Made by a program: the position numbers and the translations under genes
Assembly (NCBI GenBank): GCA_028065135.1
Contig: JAPTWR010000114.1
Coordinates: forward strand, 1,323 to 65,322
DNA length: 64,000 nt
Source of the DNA: Acidithiobacillus sp.
GTDB lineage: Bacteria; Pseudomonadota; Gammaproteobacteria; Acidithiobacillales; Acidithiobacillaceae
Direction of reading: 5' to 3'
The notes under the pieces: generated by a model
The model's database searches: none
Told to the model about the DNA's origin: nothing
Seen by the model: the letters and a program-made list of their open reading frames with translations, nothing else
Shown: in pieces, positions 50,685 to 58,287 of the stretch
Layout: each line of letters opens with the position of its first letter
Position numbering within the stretch: position 1 is the first letter of the stretch

Positions 50685-51278
50685 TCAGATGTGGTTTTTA
50701 TCCCCCGACGGCATCGCTGAAAGCAGGTCATCACGGAATATCCACACACAGATTTCCTCTGCGGTATCGATTGGGTGTCGGTAACAGGCAAGCGGTAGAC
50801 CTGTCCGAATAACCACAACGAGCCAGGAGAATGCCAGGAGCAGGAATGCTGCGGCCTTGAACGCAAATGTCGCCATTGACCCAACCTGCGGCGCTGGATA
50901 GTGCAGAAACGGCGCCATGACCGGGACTGCCGCGATGGAGAAATACACGAGCCAGCGCGTAAACGATGCTGGCTTTGCCGGGTACAAGTACGGCGGAATC
51001 CAGGCATCAGATGACAGGGGAATGGAAGACGCAATCTGTGCAAAGGCGGTGGATGGTTCGCCGGTGGCGTTGCTCAAGGAGATCGCCTTGTCGAAAGCGC
51101 GATGCATCCGGAAAAAACCGGGCAGAATGGCTGCCAGATAGGGAACCACGAGTATTCCAGCTAATCGCTCATGCCCCGACAGAATCAGGACAATCAGTAC
51201 CGGGCCAAGCAGTAGCGCGGTGATCCAGATGGCAAACCACAGTAGGCGGGAATGGTGAACCGCATATTGATTCCGCCA
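50685..51278 (-). pseudogene. C-terminal part of membrane-protein gene split by IS200/IS605
   Basis: About 198 codons of a membrane protein (LLWFAIWITALLLGPVLIVLIL, LVVPYLAAILPGFF, YFSIAAVPVMAPFL, AAAFLLLAFSWLVVVI). The apparent start further upstream lies inside tnpB and is not natural. The N-terminal part is at 53117-53394 on the same strand, on the other side of the IS. Joining ...ARTY to WRNQYAVHHS keeps the frame. Confidence 0.6.
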
Positions 51279-51298
51279 ATGAACTGCTCCCGCCAACC

Positions 51299-52594
51299 TT
51301 ACGGTATGGCGAGAGTTTCGTGCTTCATCGCGGCGAAACTTCCACCGCTCCACACCTCGGACGGTTCCCGCCCGGAGCCGGATTCACCGGCCAATCTCAT
51401 TTTAAGCCACCGCAACAGTACCAAAGCCGCATTTTCGTCGCGGCCACAGGTGACGCCGCAATGCGGGCACTGGTGTTCCCGGTCCGAGAGCGTTTTCTTC
51501 TCATCTGGTAATTTCCAGCACGCATGACAGCGTTGCGTTGGCTTGATCTCCCGCGTCGGAGCTTCCTCGTACCACGACCCAGCCTCTTCCGCTTTGGTTG
51601 TGGTCATTTTGAGAAAAGTCGCTGGTGCGGCAGCGTGAATCTCGCGGTTGAGCCCTTTCTTATGAGCGCCACCGCCATGCACCATGTTTTTTACGGCCAG
51701 CACCTCCGTGGCCAATACACCAAACCGTTTTACCAACCACGCGCTGGTCTGATGCATAAAGTCTTTGCGGCTTCGCGCCACCTTGGCATGCAGCCTGGCT
51801 AAATCCTGGATGGCTTTGCGCAGATTGGCCGATATGGGGAATCCTCGCTGTTTTCCGCTCAACTGTTGAGCCATGCGAATTTTACGGGAGACTTCCTGCC
51901 CCAACCGCTTGATCTCCGCCAGTTGGTTCTTGAGATGGCGAGGATTGGCAACGGTTTCGATGCCTTGGGGTGTTGCAATGGTCAGAAACTCTTTCAGGCC
52001 CCAATCGAACGCACCCATTTCCGTGCCACGCGCCCTTTGTATGGCATCGACTTCGAGAGTGACCGATGCATACCACTTGCCCGCCTTGTGAACGATTTCG
52101 CAAGTGACAGGGGTGCCTGCCGTTCTGGCTTTGCCGCGAATAGGCACCAGGCCGATACCCTGAAGATACAGCTTGCCGTGGGCACCGTTCTCACCGGGGC
52201 TTGCGCCCTGCGAAGGGTGCAGTTTCCAGCCATCCCCGTGGGTCTTGTATCCCCAACCGGGATAGCGATGGAGGCTTTTGAACCGAGGGAACCCAGGCGT
52301 TTCACCGTTCTTCACGCGCCGAAAGAAATGCTGGAAGGCCAAATGCAGACGCTTGAGCGTCACTTGTTCCGACTGCGCATTCAGGCCGGACAGCGCTGGC
52401 ACGGTCTTGCGCCATTGCGTGAGCACCTTGCATTGATCGGCAAACGACAATCCCTTGCCGGTTTCCTTGTACACGCGGATGCGTTCTTCTAGAGCCGTGT
52501 TGTATAACCGTTGATGCAAACCCAGCGTCTCCTGCAGCCGCGCTTCCTGCTCGGCATTGGGATACAAACGATAGGTCACTTTGCGATTCAGCAT
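51299..52594 (-). CDS. tnpB: TnpB RNA-guided nuclease of IS200/IS605
   Basis: A 431-residue canonical TnpB. It begins MLNRKVTYRLYPNAEQEARL (start at 52594; an upstream in-frame ATG at 52639 overlaps tnpA). RuvC motifs: FDWGLKEF (Asp), LATEVLAVKNM (Glu) and CGRDENAALVLLR (Asp); the zinc ribbon is CHACWKLP and QCPHCG. All catalytic residues look intact. Its 3' end should also encode the guide RNA (omega/reRNA), with the guide from the DNA beyond 51279. Confidence 0.93.
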   Translation of the reverse strand: MLNRKVTYRLYPNAEQEARLQETLGLHQRLYNTALEERIRVYKETGKGLSFADQCKVLTQWRKTVPALSGLNAQSEQVTLKRLHLAFQHFFRRVKNGETPGFPRFKSLHRYPGWGYKTHGDGWKLHPSQGASPGENGAHGKLYLQGIGLVPIRGKARTAGTPVTCEIVHKAGKWYASVTLEVDAIQRARGTEMGAFDWGLKEFLTIATPQGIETVANPRHLKNQLAEIKRLGQEVSRKIRMAQQLSGKQRGFPISANLRKAIQDLARLHAKVARSRKDFMHQTSAWLVKRFGVLATEVLAVKNMVHGGGAHKKGLNREIHAAAPATFLKMTTTKAEEAGSWYEEAPTREIKPTQRCHACWKLPDEKKTLSDREHQCPHCGVTCGRDENAALVLLRWLKMRLAGESGSGREPSEVWSGGSFAAMKHETLAIP

Positions 52595-52616
52595 GAGTCC
52601 ATTGTACTCGGCTACC

Positions 52617-53035
52617 ATGACCATGCAAACCCTAAGCACTCTACATCATTGCGTTTATAATCTGAACTATCATTTGGTTCTGGTCACGAAATACCGCCGC
52701 AAGTGCATGACCGGCCCCATGCTGAACCGGCTGGAAGCCATCTGCCGGAGTACGGCGGCAAAATGGGAGTGCGAAGTGCTGGAATTCAACGGTGAGGCGG
52801 ATCATGTGCATCTGCTCTTGGCTTTGACACCGAAAGTGCTCCCATCGGCGTTTGTGAACAACCTGAAAACAGTCACCAGCCGATTGCTGCGTAAAGAGTT
52901 TGCTGACCATCTGAAAAAAAATATTACTGGAGCAATCCGGTATTCTGGAGTCGCAGTTATTGCATCCTCACGGTGGGTGGTGCGCCACTATCCGTGCTCA
53001 AGCAATACATTGAGCAACAGGAAAGACCGGAATGA
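52617..53035 (+). pseudogene. tnpA: Y1 transposase TnpA with frameshift at an A8 run
   Basis: The start (MTMQTLSTLHHCVYNLNYHL) and the catalytic HUH pair (DHVHLLLAL) are intact, but after DHLKK the frame breaks at eight A residues (52914-52921). The correct continuation (YYWSNPVFWSRSYCILTVGG) with the end VLKQYIEQQERPE is in another frame and stops at 53035. Nine or six A residues would restore it. Transcriptional slippage could rescue some protein; otherwise it is dead. Confidence 0.85.
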
Positions 53036-53116
53036 TCGCCCTGCTGGCGATAGCGCCGCTTCACCACCCCCTGAACCGCTACGCGGTTACAGGCGGAGCA
53101 CTACGGCGCGTTCTGG

Positions 53117-53394
53117 TAGGTTCTGGCGGCCTTGGCCCATGGTGCTTCCTCTATCGTCCGAGCGGATCCTGAAGGTCTTCCGAGAATGGGATCCATCCAG
53201 TCACTGTCCCAGACCGGGGCCAAAAATCCCGCCAATGTGTAATTCCAGAATCGCGCCAGGAAAAGACGGTAATTTTTCAGCAGAGCGAGCATGGCGAAGA
53301 CGATTCCCAGACAAAAGACGGCGACCCAGGAACCGTAGCACATCTGATGCAGGTACCAAACGCCAATGAGGACTAGCGGCCAGCGGTTGGGCAT
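53117..53394 (-). pseudogene. N-terminal part of membrane-protein gene split by IS200/IS605
   Basis: About 92 codons (MPNRWPLVLIGVWYLHQM, WVAVFCLGIVFAMLALL) with membrane segments and a soluble stretch before the IS. It continues at 51278 on the minus strand. The frame after the junction adds only a few IS-derived residues and a stop. Confidence 0.55.
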
Positions 53395-53764
53395 GGTCAG
53401 TTCACGGATGGATAAGGGGGAGTTTCAGAATGGCGGTTGTGGTCATGTTTTTCTTCCCCCCCTTCTATGGATTGATGGTGGAGACCATGGAATCGATCCT
53501 GCTAAGGCGCAGTGTCGCCCTTGCGGCGGGCGATGGTGAACCATCCATGGTCGTGACCTGCGGTTTGATCGCGTCCTCTTTCTGATGAGGTTACCCGAAG
53601 CTTGGTGACGGAGATGTGGCGATATGTGGATATTTTTTTGTGTAACACCATCTTGTGATGATCTGTTGCCATTCAGCACATTTCGATAATAAGCCCAGCA
53701 ATTTCCGCGTAAAAAACCACGAATGAAAAATGGCTCGTGCGAACATGACTACAAGGAGGTAGTC
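53395..53764. other. Non-coding region
   Basis: The 370 bp between the split gene and the YdjM-like gene contain short frames on both strands without ribosome sites or sensible composition. AT-rich tracts at 53625-53720 may hold the promoter of the plus-strand gene. No repeat or RNA was recognised. Confidence 0.5.
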
Positions 53765-54280
53765 ATGGGAAAAACGGGTCATCAAACAGTGGGTGTCGCG
53801 CTGTCGGTTATCAGTGCCGCATATCTGCATTATCTGGACTTCGGGTTGCTGCCTATCGGTGCGTCCTGTATCGCGGCGTTTTATGGGTCCACCGCCCCGG
53901 ACTGGCTGGAGATCGCTCATGCGGAAAAAATGCACGATGGTTCCTACCGTCGCGCATCGGTCATACCGCACCGGACGATCACTCACTGGGCGGTCGCCTG
54001 GGTGGCGTTTCTGGTGTGGGCATTATTCAGTTTGCCCAATCCCAACCCGGATCACACGCTCTGGTTGAACGCCATTTTCCATACGGCCGCATTGGGGTTC
54101 GCCATGGGCGGCATCAGTCATTTGTTGTGCGATATACCGAATCCAACCGGTGTGCCCATTCTGATGCCCACATCGCGACATCGCCTCAGCCTGCGTTTGT
54201 GGCGTTCCGGGTCCGGGATCGAGTGGTTGGAGGTGACGGCGTTCTGGATGGTGGGCGTGGCGTCCTGGATGGTGCATTAG
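53765..54280 (+). CDS. YdjM-like inner-membrane putative metal-dependent hydrolase
   Basis: A 171-residue membrane protein with the YdjM/LexA-binding pattern: HQTVGVALSVIS, APDWLE, PHRTITHWAVAW (His-Arg...His), and HLLCDIPNPTGVPILMP with later spans. AAGGAGG before ATG 53765 fixes the start. Family members are SOS-linked membrane proteins of unclear enzymology. A copy of the dispersed palindrome lies 20 bp after its stop. Confidence 0.78.
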   Translation: MGKTGHQTVGVALSVISAAYLHYLDFGLLPIGASCIAAFYGSTAPDWLEIAHAEKMHDGSYRRASVIPHRTITHWAVAWVAFLVWALFSLPNPNPDHTLWLNAIFHTAALGFAMGGISHLLCDIPNPTGVPILMPTSRHRLSLRLWRSGSGIEWLEVTAFWMVGVASWMVH

Positions 54281-54300
54281 GGCCGCTCATACCGCGCTTC

Positions 54301-54317
54301 GGGATCAAATTGATCCC
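54301..54317. repeat. Dispersed palindrome copy 7
   Basis: An exact GGGATCAAATTGATCCC copy with C before and G after, in the gap after the YdjM-like gene and 77 bp before the next start. It is the only copy in the right half. Confidence 0.85.
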
Positions 54318-54393
54318 GGGCAAGCGTAAATTAGCAAAAATACCATCATTCCTACTGTTGTAACATCCATATTTCCCCGCTTTTTGACAACCC

Positions 54394-54750
54394 ATGAAAC
54401 CGTCTCCCCAGATACCATGGCTTTCATGGAACGGAGAGCATGCAGCTTTGGCTGAAAACACGGTAGACGGTGTGCGATTTGGTGCGGCGGATGTATCCAG
54501 GATGGATACGACTCCGGGGTCAGGGAATTTGTTAGGACCGCCGCAGGACTGGACCGGAGACCGTGAAGCCTATCTGGCATTGATGCGGGAAAGATATCGC
54601 TGTCAGGTGTTCAAGCAGCGCTTTCTGTTTGCCGCATGGCATGGTAACCGGACACAAATCACGGGACCGTTCGCCGTGGAGGCCAGAGAGATTTTGGACG
54701 GCATAAACACAAAATCCCCGGCACCCGGCATGAGGGGGTGGCGTGGATAA
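54394..54750 (+). CDS. Hypothetical protein
   Basis: A 118-residue soluble protein (MKPSPQIPWLSWNGEHAALA) with a Trp- and Arg-rich helical part (REAYLALMRERYRCQVFKQR). The upstream ribosome site is poor. It lies 77 bp after a palindrome copy and 17 bp before the winged-helix gene. No family is recognised. Confidence 0.5.
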   Translation: MKPSPQIPWLSWNGEHAALAENTVDGVRFGAADVSRMDTTPGSGNLLGPPQDWTGDREAYLALMRERYRCQVFKQRFLFAAWHGNRTQITGPFAVEAREILDGINTKSPAPGMRGWRG

Positions 54751-54767
54751 GAACAGGAGCAGTTGGT

Positions 54768-55394
54768 ATGGGTATATTGGACAAAGGCGAAACTTCCGCC
54801 CCGCCACTTGGCGCGGATTATGAGCACCGGGAAGAGTACCGACCCCCTGTGTGGTATCGGCGTGGAGAGGAAAATCCATTTTTGCGGATGACAAAGGTTT
54901 CTTCGAGAAAAGGAAAGGGGCTCAGAATGGTAAAACATGAAACGAAAGTCGCAGAGAAGAAGACTGGTGTAGATGGTCAATCGGACGATGCCGCATTGGT
55001 GTTGTCCGCCGTTCGTGCGGGACGTGGGGTGGGTCGTGATATTGCCGCGGCCACCGGGTTAAGCGTTCAGAAAGTCGGCGCGTTATTGTCCAGATTGTCG
55101 CAACTCAAGTCCATTACCAAGGACGGGGACGGTCGGTGGGTTGATTCGACGGCTCCAGCGGCAAAAGAGGACATACCCAAGCCGCGAAGAACCGCAGGCG
55201 TCGCTGACCAGATTGCCGGTGTTGCTCATGCGCATACCAAAACCCAGGTCAGTAACCAAACTGTGCGGGATACATCTGCGGGTTTCGCCAGGATCATGGA
55301 AAATAGCCGCAGGCTGAATAGGATCCTCGGCGAGACGCTACTCCTCATTCAGGAGATTCACGCTCTCAATCAGGATTTGGCGGACGAGTCATGA
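54768..55394 (+). CDS. Winged-helix DNA-binding protein with helical tail
   Basis: A 208-residue protein. After a Pro/Arg-rich N-terminus of about 55 residues comes a winged helix (ALVLSAVRAGRGVGRDIAAATGLSVQKVGALLSRLSQL in parts, then SITKDGDGRWV), and a helical C-terminus (RIMENSRRLNRILGETLLL) that may dimerise. AGGAG lies eight bases before ATG 54768; a second site before 54927 could give a shorter form. Its stop TGA directly abuts the second IscB element. Confidence 0.65.
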   Translation: MGILDKGETSAPPLGADYEHREEYRPPVWYRRGEENPFLRMTKVSSRKGKGLRMVKHETKVAEKKTGVDGQSDDAALVLSAVRAGRGVGRDIAAATGLSVQKVGALLSRLSQLKSITKDGDGRWVDSTAPAAKEDIPKPRRTAGVADQIAGVAHAHTKTQVSNQTVRDTSAGFARIMENSRRLNRILGETLLLIQEIHALNQDLADES

Positions 55395-55395
55395 A

Positions 55396-55633
55396 CCCCA
55401 TGCCTAAAGGCAGGGGCTTGTAGGGGCTCCGATTCATGACCAGCCCAAGCGGTGAGAATCCGCTACGTTCAAGGTGTCATGGCACTCCGGGATGCTTGCC
55501 AGTTCCGGACCCTGCCGCTGAAACCATGCTGTCGTATCTGGGGATACGGCGAAGGAAACCAGCATGACAAGCACCATGGACATGGGCGAGGCAAACTTTA
55601 CCCGCGTAAGCGGAGACTGAAAAGGTAACGACT
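55396..55633 (+). ncRNA. HEARO/omega RNA of IscB element 2
   Basis: The 238-bp structured region before iscB starts with the hairpin and CTTGTAGGGG, includes CCGCTACG, CGTATCTGGGGATACG and GGTAACGACT-type stems, and ends at the ribosome site (AAGG at 55623). This matches HEARO RNA in place and size. The guide should come from the bases just before 55396, which are the end of the winged-helix gene. Confidence 0.78.
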
Positions 55634-56929
55634 ATGCAAAACCGAGTATTCGTGATCGACAGCAGCAAAGCACCGCTTATGCCCTGCCATCCGGCACGGG
55701 CGCGGGAACTGTTGCGGGAGGGAAATGCGGCGGTGTTCCGTCGCTTTCCCTTCACTATCATCCTCAAAGAACGCGCAGGCGGTGAAACGCAACAACTCAC
55801 CGCCAAGTCGGACCCCGGCAGCAAAACGACCGGACTGGCGCTGGTAGCCGCATTCCAGCGGGGTCTTACCGTCATTTGGGCGGCGGAACTCGCACATCGC
55901 GGCCACACCATTCATCTGTCACTGGAAAAACGGGGCAAATTGCGGCGCAACCGCCGTAACCGGAAGACCCGCTACCGCGCCCCGCGTTTCGACCATCGCA
56001 CCCGGACGCCGGGTTGGTTGCCGCCGTCCATCCTGCATCGGGTGGCGACGGTCATCACCTGGTTTAAGCGCCTTATGCGTTGGGCGCCCATTACGGATGC
56101 CAGCATGGAGCGGGTGCGCTTCGACATGCAGCAGATGCAGAATCCGGAGATATCCGGAATCGAGTATCAGCAGGGGACCTTGTTCGGCTACGAGGTCCGG
56201 GAGTACCTGCTGGAGAAGTGGGGCCGGACCTGCGTCTATTGCGACGCCACGGAAGTTCCGCTGGAAGTGGACCACATCCATCCCAAAAGCCGGGGCGGCA
56301 GTGATCGCGTGAGCAACCTGACGATAGCCTGTCACGACTGCAATCAACGCAAAAACAATCTGGATCTGCGGACTTATTTGGCCCACGACCCCGAGCGTCT
56401 GGCGCGCATCGAAGCGCAGCGCAAACAGTCCCTGAGCGATGCCGCGGCGGTCAACGCCACACGCAACATCCTGTTCGGGCGATTGCTGGAATTGGGTTTA
56501 CCGATAGAGACCGGCTCCGGCGGACGAACCAAGTTCAACCGATCCCGGCAGGATTATCCGAAGGCGCACTGGATTGATGCCGCATGTGTTGGGGAATCTG
56601 GCGAGCGTGTCCTACTGGATCCGAAAATGCGGCCACTGCAAATTACGGCTACCGGCCATGGACGCCGCCAGATGCAGAACGTGTCGGAGTATGGGTTTCC
56701 GCGCGGAAAAGCAAAATCCCGGCAGAAGATTTACTTTGGTTTTCAGACGGGAGACATGGTGCGGGCCATCGTGCCTAGAGGGAGATTCAAAGGTGAGCAT
56801 GTTGGGCGGGTTGCATGCAAGAAATCCGGGAATTTCAAACTCAAGGTCAACGGAAAAGAAATGGACGGCGTTTCCTGGCGTTATTGCACGGCGATCCACA
56901 GGGCGGATGGTTATGCCTACGCACATTGA
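55634..56929 (+). CDS. iscB: IscB RNA-guided HNH/RuvC nuclease
   Basis: A 431-residue canonical IscB. PLMP domain (VFVIDSSKAPLMPCHPARA), RuvC-I TAKSDPGSKTTGLALV near residue 57, an Arg-rich bridge helix (RGKLRRNRRNRKTRYRAPRF in part), RuvC-II MERVRFDMQQM, an HNH domain near 200-245 (CVYCDATEVPLEVDHIHPKS, then NLTIACHDCNQRKNN), RuvC-III HWIDAACVG and a C-terminal TAM-interacting region (GFQTGDMVRAIVPRG). All catalytic residues look intact. Confidence 0.92.
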   Translation: MQNRVFVIDSSKAPLMPCHPARARELLREGNAAVFRRFPFTIILKERAGGETQQLTAKSDPGSKTTGLALVAAFQRGLTVIWAAELAHRGHTIHLSLEKRGKLRRNRRNRKTRYRAPRFDHRTRTPGWLPPSILHRVATVITWFKRLMRWAPITDASMERVRFDMQQMQNPEISGIEYQQGTLFGYEVREYLLEKWGRTCVYCDATEVPLEVDHIHPKSRGGSDRVSNLTIACHDCNQRKNNLDLRTYLAHDPERLARIEAQRKQSLSDAAAVNATRNILFGRLLELGLPIETGSGGRTKFNRSRQDYPKAHWIDAACVGESGERVLLDPKMRPLQITATGHGRRQMQNVSEYGFPRGKAKSRQKIYFGFQTGDMVRAIVPRGRFKGEHVGRVACKKSGNFKLKVNGKEMDGVSWRYCTAIHRADGYAYAH

Positions 56930-57070
56930 CGGCGCACTTTCATCCCCATGCCTGAAGACAGGGGCGCCACGCGCGCATTTGGTGGTATCAGTTGCAGAGA
57001 AGCCAGCCTGCACTGGAAAAAGCTTCGTAATTTCCAACTCGCCAGGATTCAAAGAACATAAGGAGACGCA

Positions 57071-57508
57071 TTGCAGAGGATAAACCAGTTGTGCCCGGCA
57101 ACACAACGGGCGGCACGGGACCGGTATCCGGATTTGCGGAAAGGGAAACCGGATAACCGGTCGCCCCATGCGGAACAGTTTGGCAGGCTGCTCAGAAACA
57201 GATGGCCGGAGATAGAGGCGAAGCATAGTCCCATTCACGGTCGAAAGATCCGGATCGATTATGCGTTGGTTGCTGAACGCGTCGCCATAGAGATCGATGG
57301 ATACAGGCCACACGGACTGTCGAAGAAGGGTTTTGCGAGCGACCGGCAACGGCAGAATCTGCTGGTGATCGCAGGCTGGCAGGTGTTGCGCTACACGATC
57401 CGGGATATTCGTTTGCGGGCGCAGGAGTGCATAGAAGAAATCGAGCGGTTGTTGGATATGCAGCGCGGTAATGGAGGTGGACATGGAAAACAAGATGGTG
57501 TCTTCTGA
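57071..57508 (+). CDS. DUF559/Vsr-type endonuclease-like protein
   Basis: A 145-residue protein starting at TTG with AAGGAG six bases upstream. The C-terminal 90 residues follow the DUF559/Vsr-like PD-(D/E)xK pattern: RIDYALVAERVAIEIDG (Asp, then Glu-x-Asp), then GFASDRQRQNLLVIAGWQVLRYT. Such domains nick or bind DNA, often alone or in repair. The sigma-like gene starts inside its 3' end, so the two are coupled. Confidence 0.75.
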   Translation: MQRINQLCPATQRAARDRYPDLRKGKPDNRSPHAEQFGRLLRNRWPEIEAKHSPIHGRKIRIDYALVAERVAIEIDGYRPHGLSKKGFASDRQRQNLLVIAGWQVLRYTIRDIRLRAQECIEEIERLLDMQRGNGGGHGKQDGVF

Positions 57509-57821
57509 ATCGTCGTGTTGCAGCACGGCGCAGTCCGAGAACCTGGCGATCAAAGAGGTGGTTGATGAACTATTTCACGGGTTGTCGAAGGACGAGATCC
57601 AGATTCTATTGACGCATTTTGGGATTGGAGAACCTGCCGGGCAGTCAGTGGATGAACTGGCCCAGCGGCTCCATATCACGACGGATCAGGTCCTCGCCAT
57701 CGAAGTCACGGCGCTCCGTAAATTGCGTCATCCTTCACGCTCGGAGCGTTTGCGGATGTTTGTTGACGGTCTCAAGACAGCGGGGTCTGTGGACACGGCT
57801 GAAAAGTCGGCCAACCTGTAG
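57483..57821 (+). CDS. Sigma-70 region-4-only protein
   Basis: A 112-residue protein consisting mostly of sigma-70 region 4: LSKDEIQILLTHFGIGE (4.1) and SVDELAQRLHITTDQVLAIE followed by ALRKLRHPSRSERLR (4.2), nearly identical to the end of RpoD. Regions 1-3 are absent. GGAGG precedes ATG 57483. It may bind the -35 element or the RNA polymerase flap and alter promoter choice. Region 4 in RpoD normally reads TRERIRQIEAK; here TTDQVLAIEVT differs at the DNA-reading helix. Confidence 0.78.
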   Translation: MENKMVSSESSCCSTAQSENLAIKEVVDELFHGLSKDEIQILLTHFGIGEPAGQSVDELAQRLHITTDQVLAIEVTALRKLRHPSRSERLRMFVDGLKTAGSVDTAEKSANL

Positions 57822-58083
57822 GCCGCATTGTTGAATGGTGGATGACGGCGAAGGATACGACAATGCCAAAATACCAATGTGTTTGGCATATACGAGATGA
57901 TGCGCTTGCATCTGTGTGGGCACCGCTCTAACGAAGAGGAGTGTCTGGACAAAATCGCGAGATTACGAGGCGCAATTAGTAGTGCTGGTTAAGTTAAGCG
58001 ACTTTAGGATTCGACAAATCCGGCTGAATGGCGTTTCGGTAGCGTAAAATGGACGAATATGACCTTAAAGAGTGGAGAGTCCA

Positions 58084-58287
58084 ATGCCTGATACAGAAAC
58101 GCCGAGTCTGGCCGATATGGTGCGTCAATACCGTGACGGTCACCGTTTTGATGATGAGGAAGTCAATTTTCGATGCGCGTCGCTGATTGATGCCGGTTTT
58201 GTGCCTGTTCCTGGTGGTCAAGAAACGTCAGAACCACGGCATATCCATCTTGTCGGCGGTGCGCCGTCGCGTGAGTGCGCCGGCTGA
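58084..58287 (+). CDS. Hypothetical protein before the UvrD-like helicase
   Basis: A 67-residue acidic protein (MPDTETPSLADMVRQYRDGH). GGAGAG precedes ATG 58084. It shares its stop with the helicase start (TGATG). No family is recognised. It may be a small partner of the helicase. Confidence 0.6.
   Translation: MPDTETPSLADMVRQYRDGHRFDDEEVNFRCASLIDAGFVPVPGGQETSEPRHIHLVGGAPSRECAG

Larger units (their letters stand above)
51279..53116. mobile_element. IS200/IS605-family element with divergent tnpA and tnpB
   Basis: Divergent tnpB (minus) and tnpA (plus) genes define an IS605-type element of about 1.8 kb. Hairpins at the tnpA side (ATCGCC...GGCGAT near 53034-53050 and AACCGC-TAC-GCGGTT near 53078-53092) fit subterminal imperfect palindromes. 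The ends are estimated from where the split host gene resumes. Confidence 0.75.
55395..56966 (+). mobile_element. IscB-type IS200/IS605-like element 2
   Basis: Left hairpin CCCC-A-TGCC-TAAA-GGCA-GGGG (55396-55416) followed by CTTGTAGGGG, HEARO-type RNA, iscB and a right hairpin CCCC...GGGG (56944-56964). The two hairpins resemble each other, and the left one matches the plan of element 1. No TnpA. Confidence 0.75.

Noticed and set aside
53443..53679. A 78-codon minus-strand frame in the gap before the YdjM-like gene.
   Set aside because: No ribosome site, Arg/His-rich composition and no recognisable feature.
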